64,000 nt of DNA from Rehmannia glutinosa (Eukaryota; Streptophyta; Magnoliopsida; Lamiales; Orobanchaceae), in the NCBI GenBank assembly GCA_016081115.2, contig CM071931.1, positions 28,496,317 through 28,560,316 on the forward strand, given 5' to 3'. The translations under genes and the position numbers were made by a program. Below, piece by piece: positions 21,061-32,764 of the stretch. The notes under the pieces were generated by a model. That model had not been told where the DNA came from and did no database searches. It saw nothing but the letters and a program-made list of their open reading frames with translations. Positions within the stretch are counted from its first letter, which is position 1. Every line of letters starts with the position of its first letter.

Positions 21061-23263
21061 AAATTAAGAAAAATAATCTCAAGTGGCACAAAGAACACAC
21101 AAGAACACTATAAATATTCAATATTATTCGACTCTATATTCAAGTAAACCACGCAATTCATTTTCAAGAAGTCATCAATCATAAATCCGACATAATCAAT
21201 ATTCTTTCGGGTACTTGACATCGCGACTCACAAATAAATAGTGTATCATGCAACTCTCAAAGTGTATGGTAAGTGTTTACGCTCAACTCAATTCAATGAA
21301 TGTAGAACTACCATAGGCTTGCAAATCATCTAAACATATCTACCACTTTTGTGTGCACAATTTAAGAATCAAAAAGGCCTTTTCATTAGGTTGTAATGTA
21401 GTCTCTTTGGTAAGGGTAGCGAATATTTGGATTAAGTGACTTGACTTGAGCAAATATAATTTAAGCACACAGACTTGCAACTCACCAACCCGATTTTATC
21501 ATAAAACTCATTTTTTTCAATATATTTTCTTTTTCATCTCATACTCCACCATGTTTCTCCTTTTTTCATTCTTATGCATGTTTGCCTTTTTCTTTTCTTT
21601 TTCTTTAGCCTCAAGCTCTCAATTTCTCAAAAATTTTGGAGTTTTTCTTTTTTTTTTCTTTGCTCAATTTTCTCTTTTCTTTTTCATAGATTTTTCTTTC
21701 TATTTCGATCTTCATAACTCCTTCATTTACCTAGACACTGCTCATCCCTCTTTCTTTTGTCAACTTTCTCTTTTTTTTCAAAATTTTCACCACATCTCTC
21801 CGACAATTGTTCATTTTCTATATGCTCAAGTAATTGTAGGGATAAAATCATTTTTTCAATTTTAAAGATCACAATGTAGCTTACCATAAAAAGTTAAGGC
21901 TCAAAGTGGCTAACTAGGGAGATCATGAGTTCATAGGTAGGCTTCTTAAGCTAAGTAGGCTAACCAAAGATGGTCTTACATCATTTTCAAAAATTGCACA
22001 CACACATGGCTTCAATGAAGATACCAGAGCAAATTCTAGAGTTCTAACAATAATGAATGACACACTCAAGAAAAAAAATCAAACTGCATAATATAAAGCA
22101 GATGTGAGATTCTGAATAAACAAAGCAACAACAAGAATATGGTGAACGCATGTCTAGCGTTTCCGATCCATAAAGAGCATAATGTCTCATCCCACAAGTT
22201 TTAAATCAAGAACTAAGTCCCATATTTCAATATCAATATAATTGTGGAGAATCAAAGTTACTAACAGTCTAAATATCAATGCCCAGTCGATAACAAATCA
22301 ACAACTCAACAATGATTCACCAATTCATGATGCCCACAAAGTGTTTGATAATATGCCTCATAGAATAATCAAAGTAAATCATAGCAAATCAATCACATAA
22401 TGCTCCATATATGAATTCTCAATACTTATTCTACAAGAAAATCGAATAAAGAGTGTGGTTCTTACCGAAATTTTCAAGAATTCACAAAAAGATGAATTGC
22501 AAACCCTAGGTGCTTTTCTCCAATAAAACTACAACCAAAGTTAAAATTTGTGTAAAATTCGTGTATAGTGTGGTGGAAGTGTGGGATAATGAGTAAAAAT
22601 CGAGTGGAATTTCGAAACTCTTGGCAACGGGGTTGATGGGACGAGAGGATTTTTCAATTAGGGCTCAAGAGAGAAGGTTTGTGTGAAGAGAAAAGTCCCA
22701 AAATAATCAAGACATCTCATATCTTCATTTATTAATTAATCACCTTTTAATTTAGCCTAGATACATCCAAACTATTTGATTGTACCCTTATGAGTGTTAC
22801 CCATTATTTTGGATTTTAAAAATTAACTCAAAATCGCCGCCGTAGGGTAGGAAAATTAAGATTTAAATTTTAAATTCCTATCCTTTCGGAGATTAAGCCT
22901 TGATTATTGATTTAAGTGAAAACCATCCGTAGGGGGACAAATCTGAGCGTCGCGAGGCGTCACTTAAATCTCACGGTGCTTTGATCAATAATGGAGGCCA
23001 TAGGATTTATTGTCATGAATCCTTCTCCCATTCACTATTTTATAGGAAACATTCGCGATCTAATATCTCATTGAGCGGATAGATGCACGGGTCGTGTGCT
23101 TATGCACGACCTGCCCGTGCGTCAAGTCGAGAGCAAGTCTGGGCCTTCGCATTTGCACACGAGCCGTGCGTATGCGCACGGGCTGCCCGCGCGTCAATGC
23201 GAAGGTCCTTTTTTTTATTAAAGCAGTTAAATCCTACCTAATTAAGTGAAACTAAAAAACGAA
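21061..23263 (-). other. G1 3' non-coding internal region
   Basis: No believable ORF. The part 21,061-22,110 aligns closely with 29,813-30,818; the two copies diverge right after GCATAATATAAAGCAG. On the minus strand 21,500-21,860 is purine-rich. From 22,860 to 23,070 there is an imperfect inverted structure (TGATTATTGATTTAAGTG against CACTTAAATC...TTGATCAATAAT). At 23,080-23,205 lie GC-rich palindromic words (CACGGGTCGTG, GCGTATGCGCACGGGC). It represents the stretch between the end of pol and the 3' LTR. Confidence 0.65.
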
Positions 23264-23728
23264 AAAACAACAAACCATTGGGTTGCCTCCCAAAAAGCGC
23301 TAAATTTAATGTTTATAGCTTGACGCCTGTATATCTTGATCAAGGATCCTTCCAGGGGATGTATGTCACGTCTTCCTGTATTTCTCCTTGCCATTCCAAC
23401 TCGCATAAATTCGAGCCTCTTTTGAATGCCTCTAGTGAAGGTTTCACACGTTGGTGAAACGCCATATTTTTCTCGATTGCACCGTGCGAGCGACAGTACA
23501 TGCTTGCTTCTGAGCTGATGTATTTCTTCGTGTCCTTTGCTTTCTCACTTTTCGGTAATTCCTGCACATGATCTAAAGTACACACACAATCACTCCAGTT
23601 TTTAGCATTAATACATGAATTAACGACTGATAAGGATTTGCAGCTCTCTATACTATCATGAGTTTTCATAGCTATATAGATAGAGAATAAAACATGTTCA
23701 TCATTAACTCTAATGTCAGCTCTCCCTT
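23264..23728 (-). pseudogene. Gypsy region after protease, ending at the GGGAGGCAACCC motif
   Basis: The frame 23,340-23,669 encodes 109 residues (from MKTHDSIESCKSLSVVNSC to VTYIPWKDP) directly after the protease, with no RT, RNase H or integrase motifs. Downstream on the minus strand, AGCGCTTTTTGGGAGGCAACCC (23,280-23,300) is a sequence that in plant Athila/Tat-type elements normally follows the end of pol. Its closeness to protease indicates that the polymerase and integrase were lost, by deletion here or in the family. Confidence 0.65.
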
Positions 23729-23932
23729 TTACACGTCTATCAAGGCTTTTGCGGTGGCTAGGAATGGACGCCCAAGTATCAGAGGGACATCGCGATCTTT
23801 CTCCATGTCAAGCACTAAGAAATCTACGGGGAATGTAAATTTGTCGACTTTCACGAGCACATCTTCTATGATCCCCTTAGGATAAGTGAATGATCTATCT
23901 GCAAGTTGCAAGATGACCGTGGATGGCTTCAC
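23729..23932 (-). pseudogene. Gypsy aspartic protease domain, C-terminal part
   Basis: Residues MKPSTVILQLADRSFTYPKG, DVLVKVDKFTFPVDFLVLDM and PLILGRPFLATAKALIDV match the retropepsin of Athila/Tat-type Ty3/gypsy elements; ILGRPFLAT is the conserved ILGRP helix-turn. The active-site D-G-S/A segment (LIDLGAS type) would lie just upstream at about 23,940-24,000 and is not intact. The protease would process gag. Confidence 0.82.
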
Positions 23933-24199
23933 CTCTCCCAGTATAAGTTTCCTTTAAATGGACAAGGGCATTAAGTTAATACTTGCTCCTAAATCACACA
24001 ATGTTTTATCAAAGAAAACGCCCCTATTTTACAAGGGATAGTGAAAATTACCCGGATCTTTGAGCTTTTGAGGTTGTTTTCTATGAATGATGGCGTTGCA
24101 CTCCTCAGTCAAGTTAACAGTCTCGAACTTTGCCAACTTTTTCTTCTTGGACATCACATCCTTTAAAAACTTCACATAATTGGGCATCTGCTCCAATGC

Positions 24200-25980
24200 G
24201 TCTGCAAAAGGTATGTTAATATGCAGTTTCTTAAAGATGTCCAGAAATTTAGCAAATTGGGCATCTAACTTTTTCTTTTGAAAATGTTGAGGAAAAGGGA
24301 GGGGAGTAGTAAGTTTTGAAAAATCAGAGTTAGAAGAAGATTTAAGCTTCTCAGCCCCATTTTGTTTATCATTGTGTTCCTTGTTCCCATCCTCGCCTCA
24401 ACGTCACCACTTGCTACAGTATCTTTGTCTCCAGGGGTCGAAAGCAATTGTTCGGCACCACGCACGGGTAGGTCGTGCGCATGCGCACGGGCCATGCCTG
24501 GCTGCAATTTTTCTTTATTTTCTGGAATCTTCGGCCCCTCGTACTCCATACCACTCCTCAGATGAATGACGTTACACTGTTCCTTCAGGTTGACTTTAGT
24601 GTTGGTTGGAAACTAGCCCTTCTAATGTTGTCCACCGATGATTGTAGCTAACTGGCCAATCTGAGTTTCTAAATTTTTCATTTGTATGCCCACATGTTAG
24701 CCAATTGTGTGACATGTGCCTGGATCTTGTTTATATTAACCTCATCTTTATTCAATCGGTTCCTGGTTTCATTCATAAATGAACTCGTCTGACTCATAAA
24801 CGAGGTAAGAACGTCCTCCAAAGATGGCTTAGCCTCCGCATTAATGACTCCATTAGTCACACCGAAACCCGGTGGTGGCTGCATCATATTTTTCGTATTC
24901 TCATAAGAGATTTTTTTGTGATTCCTCAAACTCGGATGATAATGCGTGGGAGTCGAATTATTCCAGTAATTATTGAAATTCCGATTATTGAAAAAGTTAG
25001 CTTCCTCCATAGGATCTTGAGGGACTCCCCCATTATGTGCACCTGTGTTTGCCTCAGCCCCTTGGGTTGAAGCACTTATCTGATTAGTCAATACTGTCAT
25101 CTGAGCCGTCAATGCTTTGATTGGGTCCGAATCAAAAACTTTGGCTACCCTTTTCACATTTGTCCTCTAGAAGGGCCACTAATAACTATTCATTGTCATC
25201 TCTTCAAGCAAATTAAATGCATCTTGTGGGAATTTTGCTAGTAAAGCTCATCCTGCTGCGGCATCCACAAAAGATCTTGTCAGTCCCAGCAACCAATTGT
25301 AGAAGAAACAAAGTTGTTGATCCTCTGTAAACCCATGTTGCGGATACCTCCTCAATAAATCCCTGAATCTCTCCCAGGCCTCGTACAGTGGCTAAGAGTC
25401 GAACTATCTGAACTGGGTGATTTTGCTCTTAAGTTGCAGTGTCTTGCTTGGTGGAAAGAATTTGAATAGGAACTTCAGGCTCAATTCATCCCAAGTATTC
25501 ACACTCCCCTAAGTCAATGTGCCTAACCAGTCTCTTTCCTTATCCCTTAAAGAGAAAGAGAATAGGCGCAGACGTATAGCATCATCCAACACTCCATTCA
25601 TCTTGATCGTGTTATAGATTTACGTGAAGTGTGCAAGATGAGAGTTGGGATCCTCAGTTGCAAATCCCCCAAACTGGTTCTGTTGAATCATGGAAATTAA
25701 AGTCGGCTTCAACTCAAAGTTATTAGCTTTAATCGGGATATGGGCTATTCCACCATAGTTGTGATTTATCTGAAAGCAAAAGTAATTGTGAATCGCTTGT
25801 TATTGGATTGCCGGAGCTTCTGGTATCGGTATCTCATTATTGATCCTATTGATTCTATTGTTACCCCCGTTGTTCTCTTCCACAACCTTCATAGTATGAT
25901 CTAGATTTCTTTCTGCTCGTTTAGTAGCTGCACTTATTCGCCTGGCGAAAGCTTAAACTTCCATTATGAACAGTGCTAAT
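24200..25980 (-). pseudogene. Gypsy gag, degraded
   Basis: Minus-strand reading across several frames. From the N-terminal side: NHNYGGIAHIPIKANNFELK, FGGFATEDPNSHLAHF, RLRLFSFSLRDKERDWLGTL, TWDELSLKFLFKFFPPSKT, YEAWERFRDLLRRYPQHGF, CFFYNWLLGLTRSFVDAAAG and FNLLEEMTMNSY. These are the standard landmarks of the retrotransposon gag domain (PF03732) in Athila/Tat elements. Next come KRVAKVFDSDPIKALTAQM, YHPSLRNHKKISYEN and an LRSGMEYEGPK segment. Several stops lie where Gln or Glu codons are expected, consistent with decay. Confidence 0.82.
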
Positions 25981-26138
25981 TCCCTTCGCTTTGAGCGAGT
26001 GTTCATGCACTACCTGAACCAACTAAAAGAAACAAATTAAACACTGTAGGAGTGGAATTTAACAAAATAAAAATAAAAAAATATCTAAATTAAAAATAAT
26101 ACTATTTATCGCAATATTAGTACTAAAATTTTAATTAG

Positions 26139-26156
26139 TCCCCGGCAACGGTGCCA
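26139..26156 (-). other. Gypsy primer binding site (tRNA-Asp type)
   Basis: Minus-strand TTGGCACCGTTGCCGGGGAC is complementary to the 3' end of plant tRNA-Asp (TCCCCGGCAACGGCGCCA) with one mismatch. It lies beside the LTR starting at 26,163 and fixes the minus orientation. Use of this tRNA is typical of Athila/Tat-type elements. Confidence 0.82.
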
Positions 26157-26162
26157 ATTGCT

Positions 26163-27531
26163 TGTTCACCTTATTTTTAGCTTCACCGCAAGTGAACGAC
26201 GTAGTTAATAGATATGGTAAGCAAGCTCAATCCCACAGAGACTAATAAATTAATGTACTAAGTATTGAGATTGTAATAACACTATTTTTATTTAGACGAT
26301 CAAATTGTAATGATTGTTTTGTAAAACTAAGACAATATTTTATCATAAAAAGAACAAAGCAAGAGTTACGATTGAAAAGATCAAGTAGATGGATGGATTC
26401 CAGGGTTATGGTTTCGGTTAATCTCCCTCTTATTATCCGACTAATCCAAACCAAAGTTATTATCTATTTTCCCTATAAGACGATCACAAATGTAATGTAT
26501 CCTCTCTCTCGAGACACAATAAACACGTTGATTGAATTATCTATGCTAGTATCTCTACTCAACATAAGATAACTACTCCTAAAAGTATAAAAGATCAGTT
26601 ATCCTCACAAATACTCACAGACTTCTCAATCATGCAAAATATTCATGTAAAGTACTCAAAGATCTAGTATTAAAACTCATCTCTCGAATTATGAATCAAC
26701 TCATCAAGCATGTTAAACTATTGGCCATATGATAAAACAAGTATAAAGAAAAGCACTCGAATAGGGTTCGATAATAACTTCAATTCAAATTAAACATCAA
26801 ACAAGAGTCAATTAACCTAATCCCAAACCTTGGAATCACAAGGTGTTTAGCCGGACATGGGAAACAAAGAATCTATAGACAAATTGTTCATAACCATATC
26901 AACTAGATGAAAATTAAATACAATGGAGTAAGAAAACTCAGGAATATCGATGATCTCTTGATCAATCTTCAATCCTCAAGTGTGGATGTGACCTCGATCT
27001 TTCTCTCGATTCCTCCGGTAGAAGGGTGCTCTTTTCTCTACTTTCTACGGTGAAAGTAAGTGTGTCCTCGTTTGGGTCCGCCTCCTCTCTATTTATAATA
27101 CCTTCGAGCCAAACCTAAGTTAATACGACTTAAAACTGTCAAAACCCGCACAGACGCACGGGTCGTGCCTATGCGCACGACCAGCCCGTGCGTCAATGCG
27201 AACATCAAATCATGCTATCTTACACACGCATGGGTTGTGCCTATGCGCACATGCTGCCCGTGCGTGGCCATATCTCGCCCGGTTCGTCTGATCTCTTCTC
27301 GGTTCAGCTCGAAACTTCGCCGTATTCGCTAGATTCTTGATGGTCCTTTACTGCAATGCTCTGATTTGCCACAAAAGTCCTACAAACGCCGTTATTTTCC
27401 TGCAAAACAAGCAAAGCATAATATGTTTTCCATATATTGAGAATACGACCCATATTACAAAGTAATGCATGTTTATCAACTCATTATAGCCAAAATCATG
27501 CCCAAAATACATGCAAAACTCACACTAATCA
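26163..27531 (-). repeat. Gypsy family G2 LTR (about 1,369 bp)
   Basis: Plus-order start TGTTCACCTTATTTTTAG, end CACACTAATCA. The left side is a tRNA-Asp primer site; the right side is a PPT-like TTTAAGTTTGGAGGGG (minus). It is only distantly similar to the G1 LTRs (shared layout GCAAGTG..C...GTAGTTxATAG and GGxAAGCAAG near its start). At 27,150-27,265 it has CGCACGGGTCGTGCC...GCGCACGACC palindromic words. The right boundary could be 27,531 or 27,534. Confidence 0.75.
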
Positions 27532-28290
27532 ACAACCCCTCCAAACTTAAAATATGCTTCTTCCTGAACATATAAGGAAATTATTAAAAGAAAGAGGAAT
27601 GCGTAAAGGGTACTTACCTAAATAGTTCACACGGCCCGTGTGAATTTCACACGGCTGGGTCATGTAGCCTTGGTCGCAGCCTCTGTTTTGCTGATGTCTC
27701 CAGCCATACGGTCAGTGCAGCTCACATGGCTTGCCCCTGTGGCTGGTCTCTTTGGGTCGCACGGCCCGTGCGGAATTCCTCACGGTTGTGTGAATTTTTT
27801 TTGCCTTGGGTTTTGTCGCGACGCTCTTGGGTTGCCTCCAACAAATCCCTAAGTTTTACGTCTTCAGCAAAACTTCAGATTTCTAAAATTATTGTCGTTG
27901 AACCATGTCGGTTGAAATCCATGAACCATGGCGTTGTACTATTTTTTAGGATTAAGTTATGTATCACCTGGGAATTTGCCTTTTTGATGTTGGCCTCCCA
28001 CTGTAGTAGTGATTTTTGGGCTACTTATGTCTCCAAAGATTTTAGTCTCACATTCAACAAAAATGGTGTTAAAAACAAAGCAATAAGAAAAAAATTATTC
28101 ACAAAAATAAAAAATAATATTTACAATTCACAAAAGGAAAAAAAATTGAAAAAAAAATTTACAAAAATAGAAAAAAATAAAAAAAGAATATTTACAAAAA
28201 AAATCGAGAATAAAAAAAATAAAAACAAATTACAAAAGCTTCAATTAAGATTGAACTACTTATTACTATATCTAAGTAGAATCTTTCAAT
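27532..28290 (-). other. Short gypsy internal segment between two LTRs
   Basis: No full gene. In minus order after the primer site come a T-rich leader (28,080-28,250, A-rich on the plus strand), a gag scrap, the GGGAGGCAACCC motif (about 27,829-27,840), a patch of CACACGGCCCGTGTG words (27,625-27,800) and a PPT. It aligns with 31,178-31,956. The gag-pol genes are essentially absent, so the parent element was non-autonomous. Confidence 0.65.
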
Positions 28291-28307
28291 CCCCAGCAAC
28301 GGCGCCA
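28291..28307 (-). other. Gypsy primer binding site (tRNA-Asp type)
   Basis: Minus-strand TGGCGCCGTTGCTGGGG, one change from the tRNA-Asp complement, seven bases from the LTR start at 28,314. Confidence 0.85.
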
Positions 28308-28313
28308 AAAACT

Positions 28314-29775
28314 TGTTCGCCAAAAATTTGTTTGGATCTCTATACTGCAAATGTACAGTGTAGTTTATAGGATAATGGCAAGCAAGGTCGTATTCCGCAG
28401 GGATTGACTACGAAACACTTAGGCTATAATAATATCGTATTCCAATTTATTGAAGCGACCAAGTCTCAAGTTATTAGAAAAATCGAATATGAAAAGAAAA
28501 AGAAATAAATTTGCGAACCCCACAAGTATTTTCAACAAATACAGAAGAAACCCTAGGCACATAATTTCAACATGCTTGTTGAATATTAAATTCATTAATG
28601 TTTCAAAACCAAATCATACATTTCTAAGAATTCAATTCCTAAACTAGTTTATTCCCCCTCGCGGGTGGCGCATAAATAGTAGATTAATAATAATTGAGGT
28701 CTCCTGATCCATCACAACTATTATTAACTCCCAACAAATATTTGAATTGAAATACTCCCCACAAACAGACGTAGTCTCCCGATGCATTACCCTGTTTATG
28801 TCTGAATACGATTTTCGTCTTGCTATAACTCACCTCCCGGATTTTGGACTAACAAGTATGACATGCAAATTATTTATAAGATAATCGGCAATTAAGAATA
28901 AGCACTCGAATTCATAAAATAGAACACATGAATCCATCAAGAAAACAATCAATCAAGATTTAACATGAATCCACAATTTTGATTATGCCCTAGAATCTGA
29001 AAGATTGGCAAAACATTGATAACAAATTCATAGACAAACTTGAAATAAACATTGTGACATCGTTTAAGCACAGACAGAGATCTAAACTAAGAAAGAAAAC
29101 CACTTCTTGTCAGGATGGATCTTTCTTCCAAGCCTTCGAAGCTTTTGTGGTTCCGTAGATGCGAAAGGTCTTGTGGTGTTCTTCGTAACCTAGCCCTCTT
29201 CTCTCAAAAGACCTTTGATCTTGTAATCTTGTGTGTTTTGGTGTGTTGTATGATGTATGAATTAATGAATTTTTGTGCAGCCCTTGGGTCCTTTATATAG
29301 GTGTTTGGAGAGATCACTTGTAGAGTTTGAATGGGAAAAGGGCACAAAAATCCGCCACAGCAAGTATCATGGCCCGTGTGGCTTTCACACAATCACTCCA
29401 TGCAGCCGTGTAGCCCTCACACCGTCCGGCCGTATGGCTTGGTTTCGTCCCTGTTTTCTCCCAACACTTCACACAGACATGTCTTCTTCACACAGACAGA
29501 TCACACGGCCGTATGGTCCCACACGGTCCGGCTGTGTGACTGGTTTTTGTCCGATTTCTTCATCTTTTCGATCTTCCCTTTGCACTCGTCAATCTTATCC
29601 AAGCCTTCCAACTTATATCTCTTCAAATAAGCTCCGCTTCCTATAAAACGTTATAAGAATATGCAGTATCATGCACTTCTAAGGAAACCAAGTAAAACAC
29701 ACTAAATATACATGCAAATGTATCAATTATCTACCATTTTAATCCCCTAAATGCACGTATATTTTACACATATCA
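28314..29775 (-). repeat. Gypsy family G1 LTR, copy 2 (1,462 bp)
   Basis: Start TGTTCGCCAAAAATTTG, end ACACATATCA. It has a primer site on its left and a PPT on its right, so it serves as 5' LTR for the segment to the left and 3' LTR for the segment to the right. That is the signature of an LTR shared by two internal regions in tandem. Palindromic CACACGGCCGTATGG words lie at 29,355-29,545. Confidence 0.87.
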
Positions 29776-31956
29776 AAATCCCCCCAAACGTAAAGCATTG
29801 CTCGCCCTCGAGCACATTAAGAAAAATAATCTCTAGGGGCACAAAGAACACACAAGAACACTATGAACATTCAATCTCATTCGACTCCATATTCAAGTAA
29901 ACCATGTAATTCATTATCAAGTAGTCATCAATTATAAATTTGGCATAATTAATATTATTTTGGGTACTTGATATCGCGACTCACAAGTAAGTAGTGTATC
30001 ACTCAACTCTCAAAGTGTATGGTAAGTGTTCACGCTTAACTCAATTCAATGAATGTAGAACTACCATATGCTTGCAAATCGTCTAACATCTCTACCACTT
30101 TTGTGTGCACAATTTAAGAATCAAAAAGGACTTTTCAAAAGGTTGTACTGTAGGCTCTTTGGTACGGGTAGGGAATATTTGGATTAAGTGACTTGACTTG
30201 AGCAAATATAATTTAAGCACACAGACTTGCAACTCACCAACCCGATTTTATCATAAAACTCATATTTTTTCAAGATATTTTCTTTTTCATCTCACACTCC
30301 ACCTTTTTTTAATTCTTAGCCATGTTTGCGTTTTTCTTTTCTTTTTCTTTAGCCTCAAGCTCTCAATTTCTCAAAATTTTTGGAATATTTTTTTTCAGTG
30401 ATTTTTCTTTTTTTTTTCGAGTTTCATAACTCTTTCATTTACCTAGACACTGTCCATCCCTCTTTGTTTTGCCAACTTTCTCTTTTTTTCAGAATTTTCT
30501 TCACATTTCCCCCAATCTTGTTCGTTTTGTATAAGCTCAAGTAAATTTAGGGATAAAATTAATTTTCAATTTTAAAGATCACAATGTGGCTAATAATAAA
30601 AAATTAAGGCTCAATGTGGCTAACTATGGAAGCATGAGTCCATAGGTAGGCTTTTTAGGCTAAGTAGGCTAAACAAAGATGACCTTAAATTATTTTCAAA
30701 AATTGCACACACATGGCTTCAATGAAGATACCAGAGCAAGTTCTAGAGTTCTAACACTCATGAATGACACACTCAAGAAAAATAAGATTGCATAATATAA
30801 AGCAGTTTACGAGACAAAAGATCACAAGCTTATTTTTCGCAACATGTTCAAATACTCAATTTTCTTAACTAATACCAAACAAATAAATGTCATCTCCTCA
30901 ACTATTCATCACATTATTCACAAAAATATGACATCTAATAAAATTACATGCTCATAGTAAAAATCATACGAAAGCTATGTACTCTTTCGAAAATCTTGAT
31001 TAAAAACACACGCAAAAGCAATTAAATATGCTAAATCAATAAACGTGCTAAAAATAATAAAAATCAATAAATTTAAAAAAATCAAAAACTTTTAATGCAA
31101 ATTTTTATGCTCTACATGCAATCCTAAATACAATGCAAAATGCAAAATGCAAAAGTACTAAATTACGCATTCTTGACAACCCCTCCCAAAATTTAAAATG
31201 ATTATTCCCGAACATATGAGGAAATTATTAAAGGAAAGAGGAATGCGTAAAGAGTACTTACCTGGATAGTTCACACAACCCGTGTGCATTTCACACGACC
31301 GGGTCGTGTAGCCCTGGTCGTAGCCCATCTTTTGTTGTTGTCTCCAGCCACACGGTCGTGTGAAGCTCACACGGTTTGTCCGTGTGGCTGGTCTCTGTGG
31401 GTCGCACGGCTCGTGTGGAATTCCACACGGTCGTGTGAAGTTTTTTTTTAACCCCAGGTTTTGTTGCGGCGCCTCTTGGGTTGCCTCCCACAAAGCACTA
31501 AATTTACGTCTTCAGCCAGACTTCAGATTTCTAACATCACTGTCGTTGAACCGTGTTGGGTGAAGTCCTTGAGCCCTCATATTCTGTACCATCCATCAGA
31601 CGAATGGTGTTGCACTATTTTCTCGGATTAAGTTAAGTATCGCCTGGGAATTTGCCCTTTTCATGTTGGCCTCCTGCTGCAGTAGCGATTTTTGGGCTAC
31701 TTGTGTTTCCATAGATTTTAGTCTCGCATTCAACAAAAACGATGTTAGAAACAAAGTAATAAGAAAAAAAATTATTTAACAAAAATAAAAAAAAATATTT
31801 ACAATTCACAAAAGGAGAAAAATCGAAAATAAAAAAAATTTACAAAAATCGAGAAAAAAAATTACAAAAAATCGAGAATAAAAAAAGTAAAAATATTTAC
31901 AAAAGCATCAATTAAGATTGAACTACTTATTACTATATCTAGGTAGAATTTTTCAA
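29776..31956 (-). other. Gypsy internal segment lacking gag-pol (G1)
   Basis: About 2.2 kb between LTR copies 2 and 3. PPT (29,776-29,812) and 3' region (to 30,818) match 21,024-22,110. An AT-rich piece (30,819-31,177) has no match I can see. The part 31,178-31,956 matches 27,532-28,290, with CACACGGTCGTGTG words (31,268-31,440), GGGAGGCAACCC (31,478-31,489), a gag scrap and a T-rich leader. No RT, protease or integrase: a non-autonomous, LARD-like structure. Confidence 0.7.
31480..31735 (-). pseudogene. G1 gag scrap
   Basis: Minus strand reads QQEANMKRANSQAILNLI, then in another frame RLMDGTEYEGS, the counterpart of LRSGMEYEGPK in the larger gag at about 24,525-24,560. It ends at KFSALWEATQEAPQQNLG, which is the coding reading of the GGGAGGCAACCC motif. 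Only a few dozen residues of gag remain. Confidence 0.6.
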
Positions 31957-31974
31957 TCCCCGGCAACGACGCCA
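31957..31974 (-). other. Gypsy primer binding site (tRNA-Asp type)
   Basis: Minus-strand TGGCGTCGTTGCCGGGGA, one change from the tRNA-Asp complement, beside the LTR at 31,981. Confidence 0.85.
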
Positions 31975-31980
31975 AAAACT

Positions 31981-32764
31981 TGTTCGCCAAAAATTGTTTA
32001 GATCTCTATACTGCAAGTGTACAGTGTGGTTTATAGGATAATGACAAGCAAGGTCGTATTCCTCGGGATTGACTACGAAACACTTAAGCTATAATAACAT
32101 CGTATTCCAATTTTATTGAAGCGGCCGAATCTCATGTTTTTAGAAAAGTCAAAAATAAAAAGAAAAAAAATAACTTTGCGAACCCCACAAGTATTTTCAA
32201 CAGATACAGAAGCAACCCTAGGCACATAATCTCAACATGCTTCTTCAATATTAAATTCAATTAATGTTTCAAAACCAATTCATACTTTTCTATGAGTTCA
32301 ATTCCTAAACTAGTTTATTCCCCTTCTCCTGTGGCGCATAAACAGTAGATTAATAATAATTGAGGTCTTCCGATCCATCACAACTATTATTAACTCCCAA
32401 CAAATTCTTGAATTGAAATACTCCCCACAAATAGATGTAGTCTCCCGACGTTATGTCTGAATTGGATTTTCATCTTTTGCTAGAACTCACCTTCCGGATT
32501 ATGGACTAACAAGTATGACATGAAAATTATTGATCATATAATCGGCAATTAAGAATAAGCACTCGAATTAATAAATTAGAACACATGAATTAATTAAGAA
32601 AATAATCAATCAAGATTTAACATGTACAGTTTTGATTATGCCCTAGTATCCGAATTATTAGCCAAACATTGATAACAAATTCATAGACAAACTTGAAATC
32701 AACATTGTGACATTGTTTAAGCACAGACAAGAGTTCCAAACTAAGAAAGAAAACCCCTTCTTGA
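31981..32764 (-). repeat. Gypsy family G1 LTR, copy 3, truncated
   Basis: Starts TGTTCGCCAAAAATTG and follows copies 1 and 2 for about 780 bp up to AAACCCCTTCTTG. It then changes abruptly to chromovirus LTR sequence. The remaining half of the LTR is missing. Confidence 0.83.

Noticed and set aside
21446..21865. 139-codon Phe/Ser-rich ORF with membrane-like composition
   Set aside because: Produced by a pyrimidine-rich strand of the gypsy 3' region; the homologous stretch at 30,198-30,401 is broken.
26139..31974. CCCCGGCAACGGCGCCA resembling tRNA-Asp genes
   Set aside because: Only the 3' 17-18 bases of the tRNA are matched; these are primer binding sites next to LTRs, not tRNA genes.
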